From contig JAPZUD010000005.1 in assembly GCA_027533425.1 (NCBI GenBank), forward strand, positions 62,001 to 126,000: DNA of 64,000 nt, in the 5' to 3' direction. A program made the translations under genes and the position numbers. A model generated the notes under the pieces. The model did no database searches, was not told the origin of the DNA, and saw nothing but the letters and a program-made list of their open reading frames with translations. The stretch comes from Beijerinckiaceae bacterium. GTDB taxonomy: Bacteria; Pseudomonadota; Alphaproteobacteria; Rhizobiales; Beijerinckiaceae. Below, piece by piece: positions 37,155 to 45,933 of this stretch (position 1 is its first letter; every line of letters begins with the position of its first letter).

Positions 37155-37155
37155 G

Positions 37156-38322
37156 GTGTCCGGACTTGCCCGGGCGAACCGGACAAGGGTAACAGGGGCT
37201 GTCCTCGGATTGCTGGGGCTGGCCCTGCAGGCGAATTCGGCCATCGGACAGGCCGCTCTGCCTGTGAAGCCGGTGCAATCGGGCCCCTCCTTCGTGGTCA
37301 TGGACCAGGCGCGGGACCAATGCGACAGACGCGATGGCCCCGATACGCCGGCCGTCGCGTTCCGTAATGCCAAAGGCGATATTGTCCTTTTCGCGTCGTC
37401 CTACCGGAATGTGCCACTGGCCGGCCCGTCTCTCGCGCGGATGCGGAAAGTCTGCGGCGCCGGCTTTGCCGCTGCAGGAAATCCCGAACCCGACCTGCTG
37501 GATGACCGCACCTGGATTGACGGCGTCTATACGGAGGACGGCGTCAACATCACGGCGCTGGGCAGCGCGAGTTACATACCCCATCGCCATGGGCGGACCT
37601 GTGCCGCTGGCCCCGCGAGAACGGATTGCTGGCTCAACGGCATCGTTGGCCTGAAATCCTCCGATGGCGGCATGAGCTTCCGCTATATCTCGCCACCGCC
37701 CAACCATCTGGTCCTTCCCCCTGATGACCGGTTTTCCGATCAGGTGCGGGTGCCGCGCGGCTATGTCTGGACAACCAACCTTGTCCTCCGGGATGGCTGG
37801 CTGAACACTCTGGTCCGCGTGAGGACGCATAACGGTGTCAGCAAGACCTGCCTCATGCGGGTCTCGCCGAAATCAGCCTATAGCTGGGAATACTGGAACG
37901 GGCGCGCGTTCGCGGACATCCGCGATGGTGGCAAGAACAGATGCGCGCCGATCGGCGGACGTGGCAATTTTCCGGCAAGAGGCTTGAGTTTCCTGCCGGA
38001 AAAGAACCTCTGGATAGCCGTTTATGACAGCCGGACGGCCAAGGATCCGCCCGGTCGCGGAGTTTTCTATCGCGTATCCCGCGATCTGGTGGAATGGTCA
38101 GAGCCATCCATGATGCTCTGGATTCCACTGGCCAAGTCCAGGACGATCAAGAACCAGTCTTTCCTGATGGGCTATCCATCGATTATCGACGAGACTTCAA
38201 AAGACAGGAATTTCGGTCAAATCGGACAGAATTTCCACGTCCTGCACATGGAGGCTTATACTGACGAAACCGGTGCCACCTTCCGGAAACTGATGGCAAC
38301 ACCATTCAGATTGGCACCGTGA
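37156..38322 (+). CDS. Secreted protein of unknown function, propeller-like
   Basis: 388 aa from GTG 37156 (an apparent in-frame start just after the previous stop TGAG-GTG; no strong ribosome site, so translation is probably coupled). N-terminus has a signal-like hydrophobic stretch GAVLGLLGLALQANSAIGQA. The mature part contains repeated aromatic/Asp-Gly elements (DIVLFASSYRN, GLKSSDGGMSFRYISPP, YSWEYWNGRAFADIRDGGKN, GLSFLPEKNLWIAVYDS, VFYRVSRDLVEWSEPSMML) that look like blades of a beta-propeller as in sialidase/GH43-like folds. At least six cysteines suggest disulfides in the periplasm or outside. I cannot name a family. Confidence 0.65.
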   Translation: MSGLARANRTRVTGAVLGLLGLALQANSAIGQAALPVKPVQSGPSFVVMDQARDQCDRRDGPDTPAVAFRNAKGDIVLFASSYRNVPLAGPSLARMRKVCGAGFAAAGNPEPDLLDDRTWIDGVYTEDGVNITALGSASYIPHRHGRTCAAGPARTDCWLNGIVGLKSSDGGMSFRYISPPPNHLVLPPDDRFSDQVRVPRGYVWTTNLVLRDGWLNTLVRVRTHNGVSKTCLMRVSPKSAYSWEYWNGRAFADIRDGGKNRCAPIGGRGNFPARGLSFLPEKNLWIAVYDSRTAKDPPGRGVFYRVSRDLVEWSEPSMMLWIPLAKSRTIKNQSFLMGYPSIIDETSKDRNFGQIGQNFHVLHMEAYTDETGATFRKLMATPFRLAP

Positions 38323-38331
38323 TCAGGAGCG

Positions 38332-38351
38332 GAACCGGTTACATCCGGTTC
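38332..38351. terminator. Small hairpin between convergent genes
   Basis: GAACCGG-TTACAT-CCGGTTC, a perfect 7-bp stem overlapping the minus-strand gene's stop. Without a T-run it is only a weak terminator candidate. Confidence 0.35.
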
Positions 38352-39481
38352 GCGAAGCCGTTCGAATCAAGGAAGTCCTTCATCCGCTGGTAGTTGGCGG
38401 GGAAAGCGGCCTCGAAGGCAGCAAACCGGTCCGGCGAGAAGATTTCCGACAGGGGCATCTTGAGGGCCTGCTCGACCGGAAGGCAGGGAACGCCGAGCGA
38501 CTCCGCCAGCTCCTTCGACCGGGTATCGTATTCGAGAAGCACGCCGGGAATCCCCTGCGCCATGGACGGCAGGATCCCGTGCACCCGGTAGCCGATCGTT
38601 GCGTCCATTTCCGTCATGAACGCATCGAGATGCTCGACGACATCCGAGAAGAACAGGCGCGTCTGGTACAGATGCTCCATCAGCCCGCCATCCGGCGCAA
38701 ACCATTGCTCGGCGATCAGCCGGGCCCGGACTTCGGCGAGACGCTTCGGATCCCGGTAGTAATAGACCTTCTCCTCCGTCTCGCCATGCGCGGTCAGGAA
38801 CAGATTGACCTCCTGCGAAAGGCGCTCGATCATCTCGCGCTGCTGCCGGAGGAACAGGTGGGGATCGTTTGTATAGCCGGCGCCGGTCTCGCGCCGGATG
38901 CTGAACGATACCTTCGCCTCCTGGCTGAGTTGCACCGGTTTCAGCTTCAGTTCGGCCTTGCGGTGCCGGAACAGCGTGGGGCAGCCGACAACTTCGGCAT
39001 TTTTGATGCCGTTATCGTTGAGAACTTCTGCCGTGAACGTGCCACGCACGCCAATCGACTTTGTTCTTTCCGAAATGATCTTCCAGATCCGCTTGCCTTC
39101 AGGCGGCAACTCCATCCGCATCCGGCTGGCGGCCTGAGCTCCGACACCCAGACACATGACCGGCAATTCGATCGCCTCGAGCCAGGGGAGGAAGCATTCC
39201 CAATCCATATGGGGATGGATATAATTCGACCCGCGCAGGACAATGAAGTCATGTTGACCTCTGACCTTCTCGATATCGGCGGCCGAAAACTTCTGGATAT
39301 TCAGATCATAATTCTGATTGCTGTTGAAAGCGAGAAGCTTGAGCGTGCTGTCCCAGACAGCACAATCCCCAGTATTGAAATATGAATCGATCAACTGGCG
39401 GAACGGCCAGTCATACCAACTCACTTCATCGTAACGGACGCGACGACCAGCGTTTTTGACAAAGATTGGTCTCGTTTTCAT
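38339..39481 (-). CDS. Second polysaccharide pyruvyl transferase-family protein
   Basis: 380 aa. Same family as the gene at 36003, with clear blocks: YFNTGDCAVWDSTLKLLAF, DFIVLRGSNYIHPHMDWECF, LPVMCLGVGAQAASRM, IGVRGTFTAEVLNDNGIKN, VVGCPTLFRH, then MDATIGYRVHGILPSMAQG (RxHG) and GVLLEYDTRSKELAESLGVP. Overall length and motif order agree with the family. It lies 208 bp after the GW-module gene that ends at 39690. The two pyruvyl transferase-like proteins are divergent in sequence, suggesting different sugars or one non-pyruvate substrate. Confidence 0.88.
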   Translation of the reverse strand: MKTRPIFVKNAGRRVRYDEVSWYDWPFRQLIDSYFNTGDCAVWDSTLKLLAFNSNQNYDLNIQKFSAADIEKVRGQHDFIVLRGSNYIHPHMDWECFLPWLEAIELPVMCLGVGAQAASRMRMELPPEGKRIWKIISERTKSIGVRGTFTAEVLNDNGIKNAEVVGCPTLFRHRKAELKLKPVQLSQEAKVSFSIRRETGAGYTNDPHLFLRQQREMIERLSQEVNLFLTAHGETEEKVYYYRDPKRLAEVRARLIAEQWFAPDGGLMEHLYQTRLFFSDVVEHLDAFMTEMDATIGYRVHGILPSMAQGIPGVLLEYDTRSKELAESLGVPCLPVEQALKMPLSEIFSPDRFAAFEAAFPANYQRMKDFLDSNGFANRM

Positions 39482-39689
39482 TCTCAGCCAGTCCTGTGCC
39501 AGCAGCTGTTTTACACAAACGGGGTCGGCAAGTTTGATTCGAGCCGCGATCCTGACCCTGATATATCGCTTTTTCAGGCGGTCTCAATGGCTGGTTGCCC
39601 ATGCCCCGGACATCGGCAACGCTGAATTGAATTTCCGCGCCGGACACACCTGAGCAGAACGACCGCCGTGATCTCCCCCAACCCGGCCC

Positions 39690-40550
39690 CTAGCCCCAGA
39701 TGATCGATCCTCCCGGCGGCTCGGCATCGGCGGATGCGGCGTGCCAGAGCTGGATCGGCTGATCCCCCTGTGCAAGACGCGGCAGGCGAAGGGCGCATTC
39801 CGCATTGAGAAAGAGCATGGTGGCCCCGCCGAAGCTGTATTCCACCGCCCCCTCTGCCGCCTGTTCCTTCTGGGCCGGATCGGCCAGACGATGCGACCAT
39901 TCGGCCACGTTGAGCCGATAGGTCGAGGCACTCCAGAGCGCGACCAGTGGCGGGCGCACGCCGTCGAGCCGGGGAACATCCCTTATCCGTTCCTGCAGGA
40001 TGTCGAGCGAGTCGATGTCCTGCCGAAGGATCGGCGCACTGCGCAGGGCATTCAGTCCGAGGATCGCGGCTGCGGCGGCGTGGGCAGCCTCCTCCGGGGC
40101 GTCTCCGCTTTCCGGAACCAGCATTTCCCGGCACCCGAACCGGGCAAGGTCCGAGAGCAGCCGATAGGCGCTTTCCTCCAGCCAGCCCCGGCCAAACATG
40201 AAGCGCCATTGCACGCGCTCCGACTCATAGTCGATGATGGCGCCGGTCTCGTCGCGGCCACGCATTTCCCCACCGGTCTGGGGAAGGATGAAGTCGCAGG
40301 CCTCGAAGGTCACGACAAGCCGGGAGAGGGGCAAGGGCTGTTCGAGATAGATGTCGAAGCCGAACCCGAGAATGCCATCGCCAAGACCCGCCTCGGCCAG
40401 ATCGCGCCGGAACACATCGACAAGGCCCCCGCCGACACAGGTCTTGCCGATGAACGCGAAGACGCGGCGTCCCTTGACCGGGAAATCGGGCGAATGGACC
40501 CAGCCCTCGACGCGCGACGCGCTCACATGGTCGATATGCCCCCGCAGCAT
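39690..40550 (-). CDS. GW-module protein of unknown function
   Basis: 286 aa, no signal peptide or membrane helix. Residues 3-68 are a GW module (GHIDHVSASRVEGWVHSP, FRRDLAEAGLGDGILGFGFD). After it come ERVQWRFMFGRGWLEESAYR and LLSDLARFGCREMLVPESG, which align by eye with SLKWELAHGSLLQPEYDFLR and TLAQQGVFERTLHVRKG of the 283-aa protein at 44213-45064, so the two are full-length paralogues. The C-terminal half includes EYSFGGATMLFLNAECAL. I know no family for it. It starts 41 bp after the GT4 gene upstream. Confidence 0.7.
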   Translation of the reverse strand: MLRGHIDHVSASRVEGWVHSPDFPVKGRRVFAFIGKTCVGGGLVDVFRRDLAEAGLGDGILGFGFDIYLEQPLPLSRLVVTFEACDFILPQTGGEMRGRDETGAIIDYESERVQWRFMFGRGWLEESAYRLLSDLARFGCREMLVPESGDAPEEAAHAAAAAILGLNALRSAPILRQDIDSLDILQERIRDVPRLDGVRPPLVALWSASTYRLNVAEWSHRLADPAQKEQAAEGAVEYSFGGATMLFLNAECALRLPRLAQGDQPIQLWHAASADAEPPGGSIIWG

Positions 40551-40591
40551 GTGCGCCTACCCTGCCCGCGCCGTGCGGTGGTTGCCGCCCG

Positions 40592-41890
40592 TCACGCGCC
40601 GACCTCTTCGGCAGGCGAAAGCGCCGCCGTCCCGGGGTTGAGCCGCTGCTCGAAGAAATCGATGTAGCGCAAAGCCATGTCGCGCGCAGTCAGCACCTTG
40701 GGCATGCGGCTGCGCAGCCCGTCCCAGCGCTTCTGGTCGCAGGCCATGTCGATGATGCGGACGAGATCGGCCGCATCACCCAGCGCGAAGTTCAGGCCTG
40801 AGACGCCATGCGGCACCTTTTCGGCCATCCCGCCGACATCCGAGCAGATCACCGGGCTGCCGGCCGCATAGGCTTCCTGGATGACAACCGGGGAGTTTTC
40901 CCACCAGCGGCTTGGCACCATCACGTAGTCGCATTGCTCCATCAGCCGGTGCACCGAGGCGTTGTTGTAGGGGCCGGAATAGGAAAGGAAGGGATGCCGG
41001 GCCACCGCCTTCTCGAACCGGGCCACGAATTCCGGCGACTGGCCGATGATGTTGCCATGGATCTTGAAGCGCACGCGACGCGCCAGTTGCGGGATCGCGG
41101 CGATCCGCTCCACGGCATCGAGGAGCACATCCACACCCTTGAACGGGTTGATCTGCCCGAAGAACCCGAAGGTCCAGCTGTCACCGCTCCGGATCGCGCG
41201 AGTGCTGCCATGCAGGTTGACCAGGCCGTTTTCGATCACACTCATGCGTTCGGCGCTGAGACCCCAATCGACGAACCGGCGCGCAAGAAAATGGCTCGGC
41301 GAGATGAAGCCGTCGAAATCGCCGAGGCTGGCGAGGATGGTTTCCTTGCGGAGCTGGAACTGGGTGTAGAGCTTTTCCGGATAGCAGGCCAGGCAACTGT
41401 TATGCGTGGCCTTCTCGCAGAGGATCTGGGCCGGCCGGGTCACCATCTGCCCATGGTGCTGACACATGGCGAGGAATTCATGCAGCGTGAAGAAGCAGTT
41501 CCATTGCGCCCGCTGCCTGACGGCGCGCAGGGCATTCAGCCCGAAATGGATGAAGTGGTGGAAATTCACCACCGTCACGCCTTCGTCTTCCAGGATCTTC
41601 AGCAATTGCCGCGAGGCATCCGCCGGCGCGAGATGGTAGAAATGGTCATATTCCTCACCCCGATAGAACACGGCGTGCTCGCGGGCTGAATCGAGGACCA
41701 GCTTGCCGCGATTGGCGTGGTCGCAGGCCGCAATGAAGATCGCATCGACGCCGAGGCCGCGCAGGCCGCGATAGAGCGTGTAGGCAGCGATCTCCGCTCC
41801 GCCTTTCGAGATGGAGGGATGGCTGTGCGAAACGATCGCGATCTTCTCGCCCGGGACGAGATTCTCGACGATCTCGGCATCTTCACTCAT
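40592..41890 (-). CDS. Glycosyltransferase, GT4 family
   Basis: 432-aa GT-B enzyme: KIAIVSHSHPSISKGGAEIA at the N-terminus, VVNFHHFIHFGLNALRAV, FTLHEFLAMCQHHGQM, then SVIENGLVNLHG, TFGFFGQINPFKGVDVLLDA, LSYSGPYNNASVHRLMEQCD, MVPSRWWENSPVVIQEAYAA (E-x7-E type donor site) and GVSGLNFALGDAADL. A Cys pair in ATHNSCLACYPEK recalls GT4 enzymes of O-antigen or capsule loci. Start ATG 41890 is 4 bp after the preceding GW-module gene's stop. Confidence 0.93.
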   Translation of the reverse strand: MSEDAEIVENLVPGEKIAIVSHSHPSISKGGAEIAAYTLYRGLRGLGVDAIFIAACDHANRGKLVLDSAREHAVFYRGEEYDHFYHLAPADASRQLLKILEDEGVTVVNFHHFIHFGLNALRAVRQRAQWNCFFTLHEFLAMCQHHGQMVTRPAQILCEKATHNSCLACYPEKLYTQFQLRKETILASLGDFDGFISPSHFLARRFVDWGLSAERMSVIENGLVNLHGSTRAIRSGDSWTFGFFGQINPFKGVDVLLDAVERIAAIPQLARRVRFKIHGNIIGQSPEFVARFEKAVARHPFLSYSGPYNNASVHRLMEQCDYVMVPSRWWENSPVVIQEAYAAGSPVICSDVGGMAEKVPHGVSGLNFALGDAADLVRIIDMACDQKRWDGLRSRMPKVLTARDMALRYIDFFEQRLNPGTAALSPAEEVGA

Positions 41891-41894
41891 CGGA

Positions 41895-44006
41895 TCACTC
41901 CCCGCCCTGCCGATGCAATGCGGCATCCACCAGTTCGATCAGCCGCGGCGAGCGGCGGATCTCGATGCGGCGGGCGGCATTCTCGACCACCGATACTCCC
42001 GGAACCGCCCGGCAAAAGCGTGCATCCAGGGTTGCTCCGGGCACATAGGCCTCGGCGGTCTGGAGCCATCGCGAGAAATCGGACAGATCCCATGCAAAGC
42101 ACGAGGCCCCGCGGGCCCCGGTGACGCGATCGGGCTCGCCATGCTGGTCGACAACCTCCAGCAGAAGCGGCGCGCGGACTTCCAGCTTGAGATAGGCGAG
42201 CGCCGCAACCCAGCCCCGGCTGGTCAGCAGGAGCCCCTGATCGACATAGACGAAGGTTTCGACGCCGATCTGGCCGAGAATGGCGGGCAGCAGCGTCAGG
42301 GCTGCACGCTCGTCATCCATGAGGTAGAGCGACGCCTTGACGCCGCGGTCACGCGCCAGTTCATTGACGAGGCGCAGGCTTTCCGACCGGGTCTCGCGTC
42401 GGGCGGCGATGAAGACGATCGATTCCGGCGCCTCGGTCTCGAACAGGTGGCGCGACAGGGTTTCGAACAGGGCCCGCATGTTCGAGGCGCTCTGGGGCAG
42501 CACAACGACCAAAGCGGCCCGGGCCGGCTGCATCACCACCGGCGAGGGCGGCTGCAACTCGCCCAGCCAGTCACGATGGACGGCCCGCGCGAAGGCGGGG
42601 AAGAACCCTTCATGCTCGAGCGCCGGCCATTGATGCAGCAGGGGCGCGGAATCCTCATCGGCGTTGAAACGGCGCATGACCCGGCCATCCACCGGATGCA
42701 CGGAGCTGGTGCCTTCGGTGTAGATGACCTTCAGCAGCGCCGTTCCGATATCGGCGGTCGTCAGGGGCCCGTGCAGGACAGCACCGAAACCGGCACGCGC
42801 GACATAGAGGCCGCCATCGGGGAAGACGGAGGCGAGGTCCGGGCGCTCGCGGAAATAGGTGGTCTGCGCCTCCGAGCGGAGGATGCAATCACCGATCTTC
42901 AGCGCGAAGCCACGGGGCCGCCGCGTCGGGCAGATGGCCCACCCCTCGACGAAGGCGCCGAAGCCCGGAAGGAGGACGACCTTGTCGAGCGCGGCCTCGG
43001 CGGCGATCCCGACGGCGCGGGCATTGTTCGGCAGCCAGTTTCCATCCGAGGCGAGCAGGCCGCGCAGGGCAGCCATGGCCCCACCGGAGACCACATTGCG
43101 CACCGATTCAAGCTGGCCGAGAAGCTCTTCCGCCGACAGCGCCCGAACACCCGGCGCGGCGCTGAGGTGAAGATTGGTGCGCTCGTCGACATAGAGATGG
43201 AAGTCACCGGATCCGGCGACGGGCTTCCAGTGGGTGAGGACGAACCCGATCACGCCGACATGGTCGGAGGGCAGATCGGCACGCTCGTAATGCAGCATCG
43301 CCGTGGCGCCGGGGAACCGTCGCTTGTCGACAACGACGAGCGGAAATTCCGCACCAAGATCGCGCCGCATCCAGCCGACAACCCAGAGGGCGCCGGCGCC
43401 GGACGAATGGAATGCCTCGATCCGGCCGACCTTGAGGTCTGCCAGCGGAAAGAGTGGCCGCTCCGCCATCGCGTTGGCCCGCTCGGACAGGGCTTCGAGC
43501 CGGTCGAGAAGTCCGGCTGCTTCCGCACTCGCGACATCCTCGCGGCTCAGGCGCGCGAGGCGCTGGTCAACCCAGAGCCGCTTGCAGGCGCCAACCGTCG
43601 GGAACAGCCCGGACAGGTCGAACACCGCCGATCGGCCAGCGATGCGCAACACCATCGGCGCGAAATTGTCCTCCAGCGTCCGGATCGTGTCGAAGGCTTC
43701 CGGGCCGATGAGGAAGCCCGGCGCGCAGGGCGCCTTGAGAATATCGGCAATATCCTCGCGCCGCCGCTCGACCGGAACCCGGGCGATCAGACGATCCCCC
43801 GCGAGGAGTTCGACCTCCAGAGCCGAATCCGGGGCCGCGCAATCGAGTACCCAGCCTTCGATGCCGGCCTGCGGCGTGACCGAGTCAATGTGTCCGAAGA
43901 GGCCCGTCGAGGGACGATCGAAGATATCGCCCGTCAGCACAGTCCCGATATCCGGCGCGAAGGAAGAAGACGGCAGGTCCGCAGTCTTGCGCATCGCCTT
44001 TTTCAT
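41895..44006 (-). CDS. Protein with three GW modules and a degenerate GT-A-like domain
   Basis: 703 aa. Three copies of the GW module appear at about residues 37-105 (GHIDSVTPQAGIEGWVLD), 193-275 (GRIEAFHSSGAGALWVVGW) and 340-412 (PGFGAFVEGWAICP, FRERPDLAS, GFGAVL). A C-terminal region from about residue 490 (ALVVVLPQSASNMRALFETL, VASLYLMDDE-like, TFVYVDQGLLLTSRGWVAAL) looks like a degenerate GT2-type GT-A fold. The frame begins at TTG 44012, but ATG 44006 is preferred. A likely cytoplasmic glycosyltransferase relative or scaffold, function unknown. Confidence 0.7.
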   Translation of the reverse strand: MKKAMRKTADLPSSSFAPDIGTVLTGDIFDRPSTGLFGHIDSVTPQAGIEGWVLDCAAPDSALEVELLAGDRLIARVPVERRREDIADILKAPCAPGFLIGPEAFDTIRTLEDNFAPMVLRIAGRSAVFDLSGLFPTVGACKRLWVDQRLARLSREDVASAEAAGLLDRLEALSERANAMAERPLFPLADLKVGRIEAFHSSGAGALWVVGWMRRDLGAEFPLVVVDKRRFPGATAMLHYERADLPSDHVGVIGFVLTHWKPVAGSGDFHLYVDERTNLHLSAAPGVRALSAEELLGQLESVRNVVSGGAMAALRGLLASDGNWLPNNARAVGIAAEAALDKVVLLPGFGAFVEGWAICPTRRPRGFALKIGDCILRSEAQTTYFRERPDLASVFPDGGLYVARAGFGAVLHGPLTTADIGTALLKVIYTEGTSSVHPVDGRVMRRFNADEDSAPLLHQWPALEHEGFFPAFARAVHRDWLGELQPPSPVVMQPARAALVVVLPQSASNMRALFETLSRHLFETEAPESIVFIAARRETRSESLRLVNELARDRGVKASLYLMDDERAALTLLPAILGQIGVETFVYVDQGLLLTSRGWVAALAYLKLEVRAPLLLEVVDQHGEPDRVTGARGASCFAWDLSDFSRWLQTAEAYVPGATLDARFCRAVPGVSVVENAARRIEIRRSPRLIELVDAALHRQGGE

Positions 44007-44148
44007 GGCCAATCAGTCCCTGCCGGATCACGCTCTGGTGCTGCCTGCCTTCGGAAGGCAAGTCCCTGATGCGATGTCGCATATCGCCCGGTGCTATACA
44101 ATTGCCCAGAACGGAAAGATTTGCATCGAGGCCATGCCCGAAGGCAAA

Positions 44149-44174
44149 CCGGCATCGTGGCAGCACGATGCCGG
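44149..44174 (-). terminator. Strong hairpin terminator
   Basis: CCGGCATCGTG / CACGATGCCGG is a perfect 11-bp stem with a 4-nt loop, 38 bp past the stop of the minus-strand gene that ends at 44213, followed on that strand by a short TTT. Confidence 0.7.
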
Positions 44175-44212
44175 GCGAGGAGATAGGTGGAGGCCATCGC
44201 CATGGACCCGGT

Positions 44213-45064
44213 TCAAGGCATCCTGTCCGGGACCGGCAGGTAGGCCACCACGCCGAGCGAAGCGAAATCGACCTTTGCGGCATCGCCTTCGCCCCGCATG
44301 TCGGCAGCGATATCAACGCGGGCATCGACGATGACGAGGGTCTGCTGCTGCAGCGTATACCGGTCATCTGCTATCGAGGCCGGGCCGGTCGAGACATGCG
44401 AGGTCTCACGGATCCGGAGCGGACAGGGCTGCCGGGCCTGAAGCGCGAAAACCGGCCAAGGCGAGTTCAGTGCGGTGTTCTGGAGCTCGACCAACATTCC
44501 CGGTCGTTCGACAGGACGCGCCGCAACCTTCACGTCACGGCGGGCAAAGAGCGAGAACAACCCTTCGAGGTCGTTCGCCGGATCAGCAAGCTGCGCCTTG
44601 CCGTTACCCTTGCGGACATGCAGCGTCCGCTCGAAGACACCCTGCTGGGCAAGGGTACGGAGGAAATCATATTCTGGCTGGAGCAGGCTCCCGTGGGCCA
44701 GTTCCCATTTCAGCGAAGCCAGTCGCTCGGCAATGTCCTCGGGCGTCGCCTTCCGCCGCGGTGCCACAGGCCCGGGAGACCGGAACAAAGCAGGCTGGGC
44801 CAGAACGAGATCGCCCTCCTCAAGCTTCACGACGATCGCTTCCTGACCGCCCTTGACCCGCGTGATCGGGAATTCGAACCCGTAATGCCCGTCCCCCAGA
44901 CCAGCGCTCATCAGATCCTTCCGGAACGTCGAAACCTTGCCGGCCCCGATGCATTGCGAACCCTGGAAGGCAAGCACGACACGCCCCTTCAGCTCGATTT
45001 CCGATGAATAAAGCCAGCCGGCCACGGCCTCGTCCGCAACGACTTCCAATGCACCCTTGATCAT
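44213..45064 (-). CDS. GW-module protein of unknown function
   Basis: 283 aa. Residues 1-75 are a GW module (GALEVVADEAVAGWLYSS, TFRKDLMSAGLGDGHYGFEF). The middle shares SLKWELAHGSLLQPEYDFLR with the paralogue at 39690-40550. The C-terminal part has beta-strands such as TLVIVDARVDIAADM and SLGVVAYLPVPDRM. No signal peptide. It begins the minus-strand run of surface genes and has its own terminator, so it is probably a separate transcript from the 703-aa gene 206 bp further on. Confidence 0.7.
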   Translation of the reverse strand: MIKGALEVVADEAVAGWLYSSEIELKGRVVLAFQGSQCIGAGKVSTFRKDLMSAGLGDGHYGFEFPITRVKGGQEAIVVKLEEGDLVLAQPALFRSPGPVAPRRKATPEDIAERLASLKWELAHGSLLQPEYDFLRTLAQQGVFERTLHVRKGNGKAQLADPANDLEGLFSLFARRDVKVAARPVERPGMLVELQNTALNSPWPVFALQARQPCPLRIRETSHVSTGPASIADDRYTLQQQTLVIVDARVDIAADMRGEGDAAKVDFASLGVVAYLPVPDRMP

Positions 45065-45328
45065 ACTCTAAATTTCCTCGCTGTGTTCGGCGCTGTGCAT
45101 CGGCCGAAAACATTCCTGACTGCTGAACAAATGAGCCCTGAGCTTCATTTTGTGCGACGCACCATCTTTCGTCTAGCCTCACTTTGCGACTTTTGCATCA
45201 CAAGTGCAGTCAACCGAAAGCAGCATTTCTGGCCAAGCAAACAAGATGCCAGTCGGAGGAGTGGCCAACATTCGGGCTCGCCGGGAAGAGAGATCGGGAA
45301 TCCGGCCCTTGGGTCGGACCGTTATCGA

Positions 45329-45442
45329 CTATACTGACGAGCGGTCCTCACCCTTCTCGCCCCGTGGCATCGGCATGATCGCTCCGGCCATGGCCACGGA
45401 GGCGAAGGTCACGACACTCCCCATCCCAAGCAGGGCCCCCTG
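45329..45442 (-). pseudogene. 3' fragment of a small membrane-protein gene
   Basis: The minus-strand frame encodes MGSVVTFASVAMAGAIMPMP and an acidic tail, nearly identical to the second helix of the intact 107-aa protein at 3970-4293. The N-terminal helix is missing: just past 45442 the sequence switches to an unrelated gene fragment on the other strand. Confidence 0.65.
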
Positions 45443-45868
45443 CATGATTTGCTTGAAACCTCGACCGCCCAGGCCTTCGAGGATGAGCTCCTCAAGATCC
45501 GGTTCGACGCCAGCCGGGCCTGCTGGCTTGCAACAGCGAACGATCTTGCCGCCCTGCCCGCTTCCCTCCTCGACCGCTTCCTGATCATCGAGGTTCCCCC
45601 GCCGAGCGAAGAGCAGATGATCGTCGTGCTGGAGAGCCTCTATCGCGATCTCGTCAGCGCCTGGGGGGCGTGGTTTTCGCCCGGTCTTCCCCGGAGCCTG
45701 GCGAAGGCGCTTCGGCAGACCCATCCGCGAAAGGCCCGCCAGACACTCTCCCTGGCGCTCACCCTGGCGGCCAGCGCCAATCGGCGTCTCCTCCATGTCG
45801 AGGATATCACGCAGGCAAGCCGCATCCTCGAGCAAGGGGCACAACGGCCAAGGTCCGGCTTTGTTTGA
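45440..45868 (+). pseudogene. C-terminal fragment of an AAA+ (Lon-like) ATPase
   Basis: About 142 residues: LHDLLETSTAQAFEDELLKI, sensor-1-like CWLATANDLAALPASLLDRF, IIEVPPPSEEQ, then a helical lid region (HPRKARQTLSLALTLAASAN, VEDITQASRIL). This is the second half of a Lon-like AAA+ module. Walker A and B are absent and the only possible start is a TTG at 45449 with no ribosome site. It begins exactly where the membrane-protein fragment ends, so it is best read as a remnant. Confidence 0.6.
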
Positions 45869-45933
45869 TCGGGCTTGGCGCCGGAGCCGGCCAGCGCATC
45901 CCCTCCCCCGGACAGACCTGGAAAAGCGCTTCT

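Noticed and set aside
37024-37155. Longer N-terminus for the secreted protein that follows the pyruvyl transferase gene
   Set aside because: It lies within the upstream gene and would bury the signal-like sequence; GTG 37156 is more sensible.
41811-44069. A 752-codon plus-strand open frame
   Set aside because: It is antisense to the 703-aa GW-module gene, with shadow-type composition and no recognised domain.
45329-45844. A 171-codon minus-strand open frame as one gene
   Set aside because: Only its last 40 or so residues are gene-like; the rest is antisense to the AAA+ fragment.
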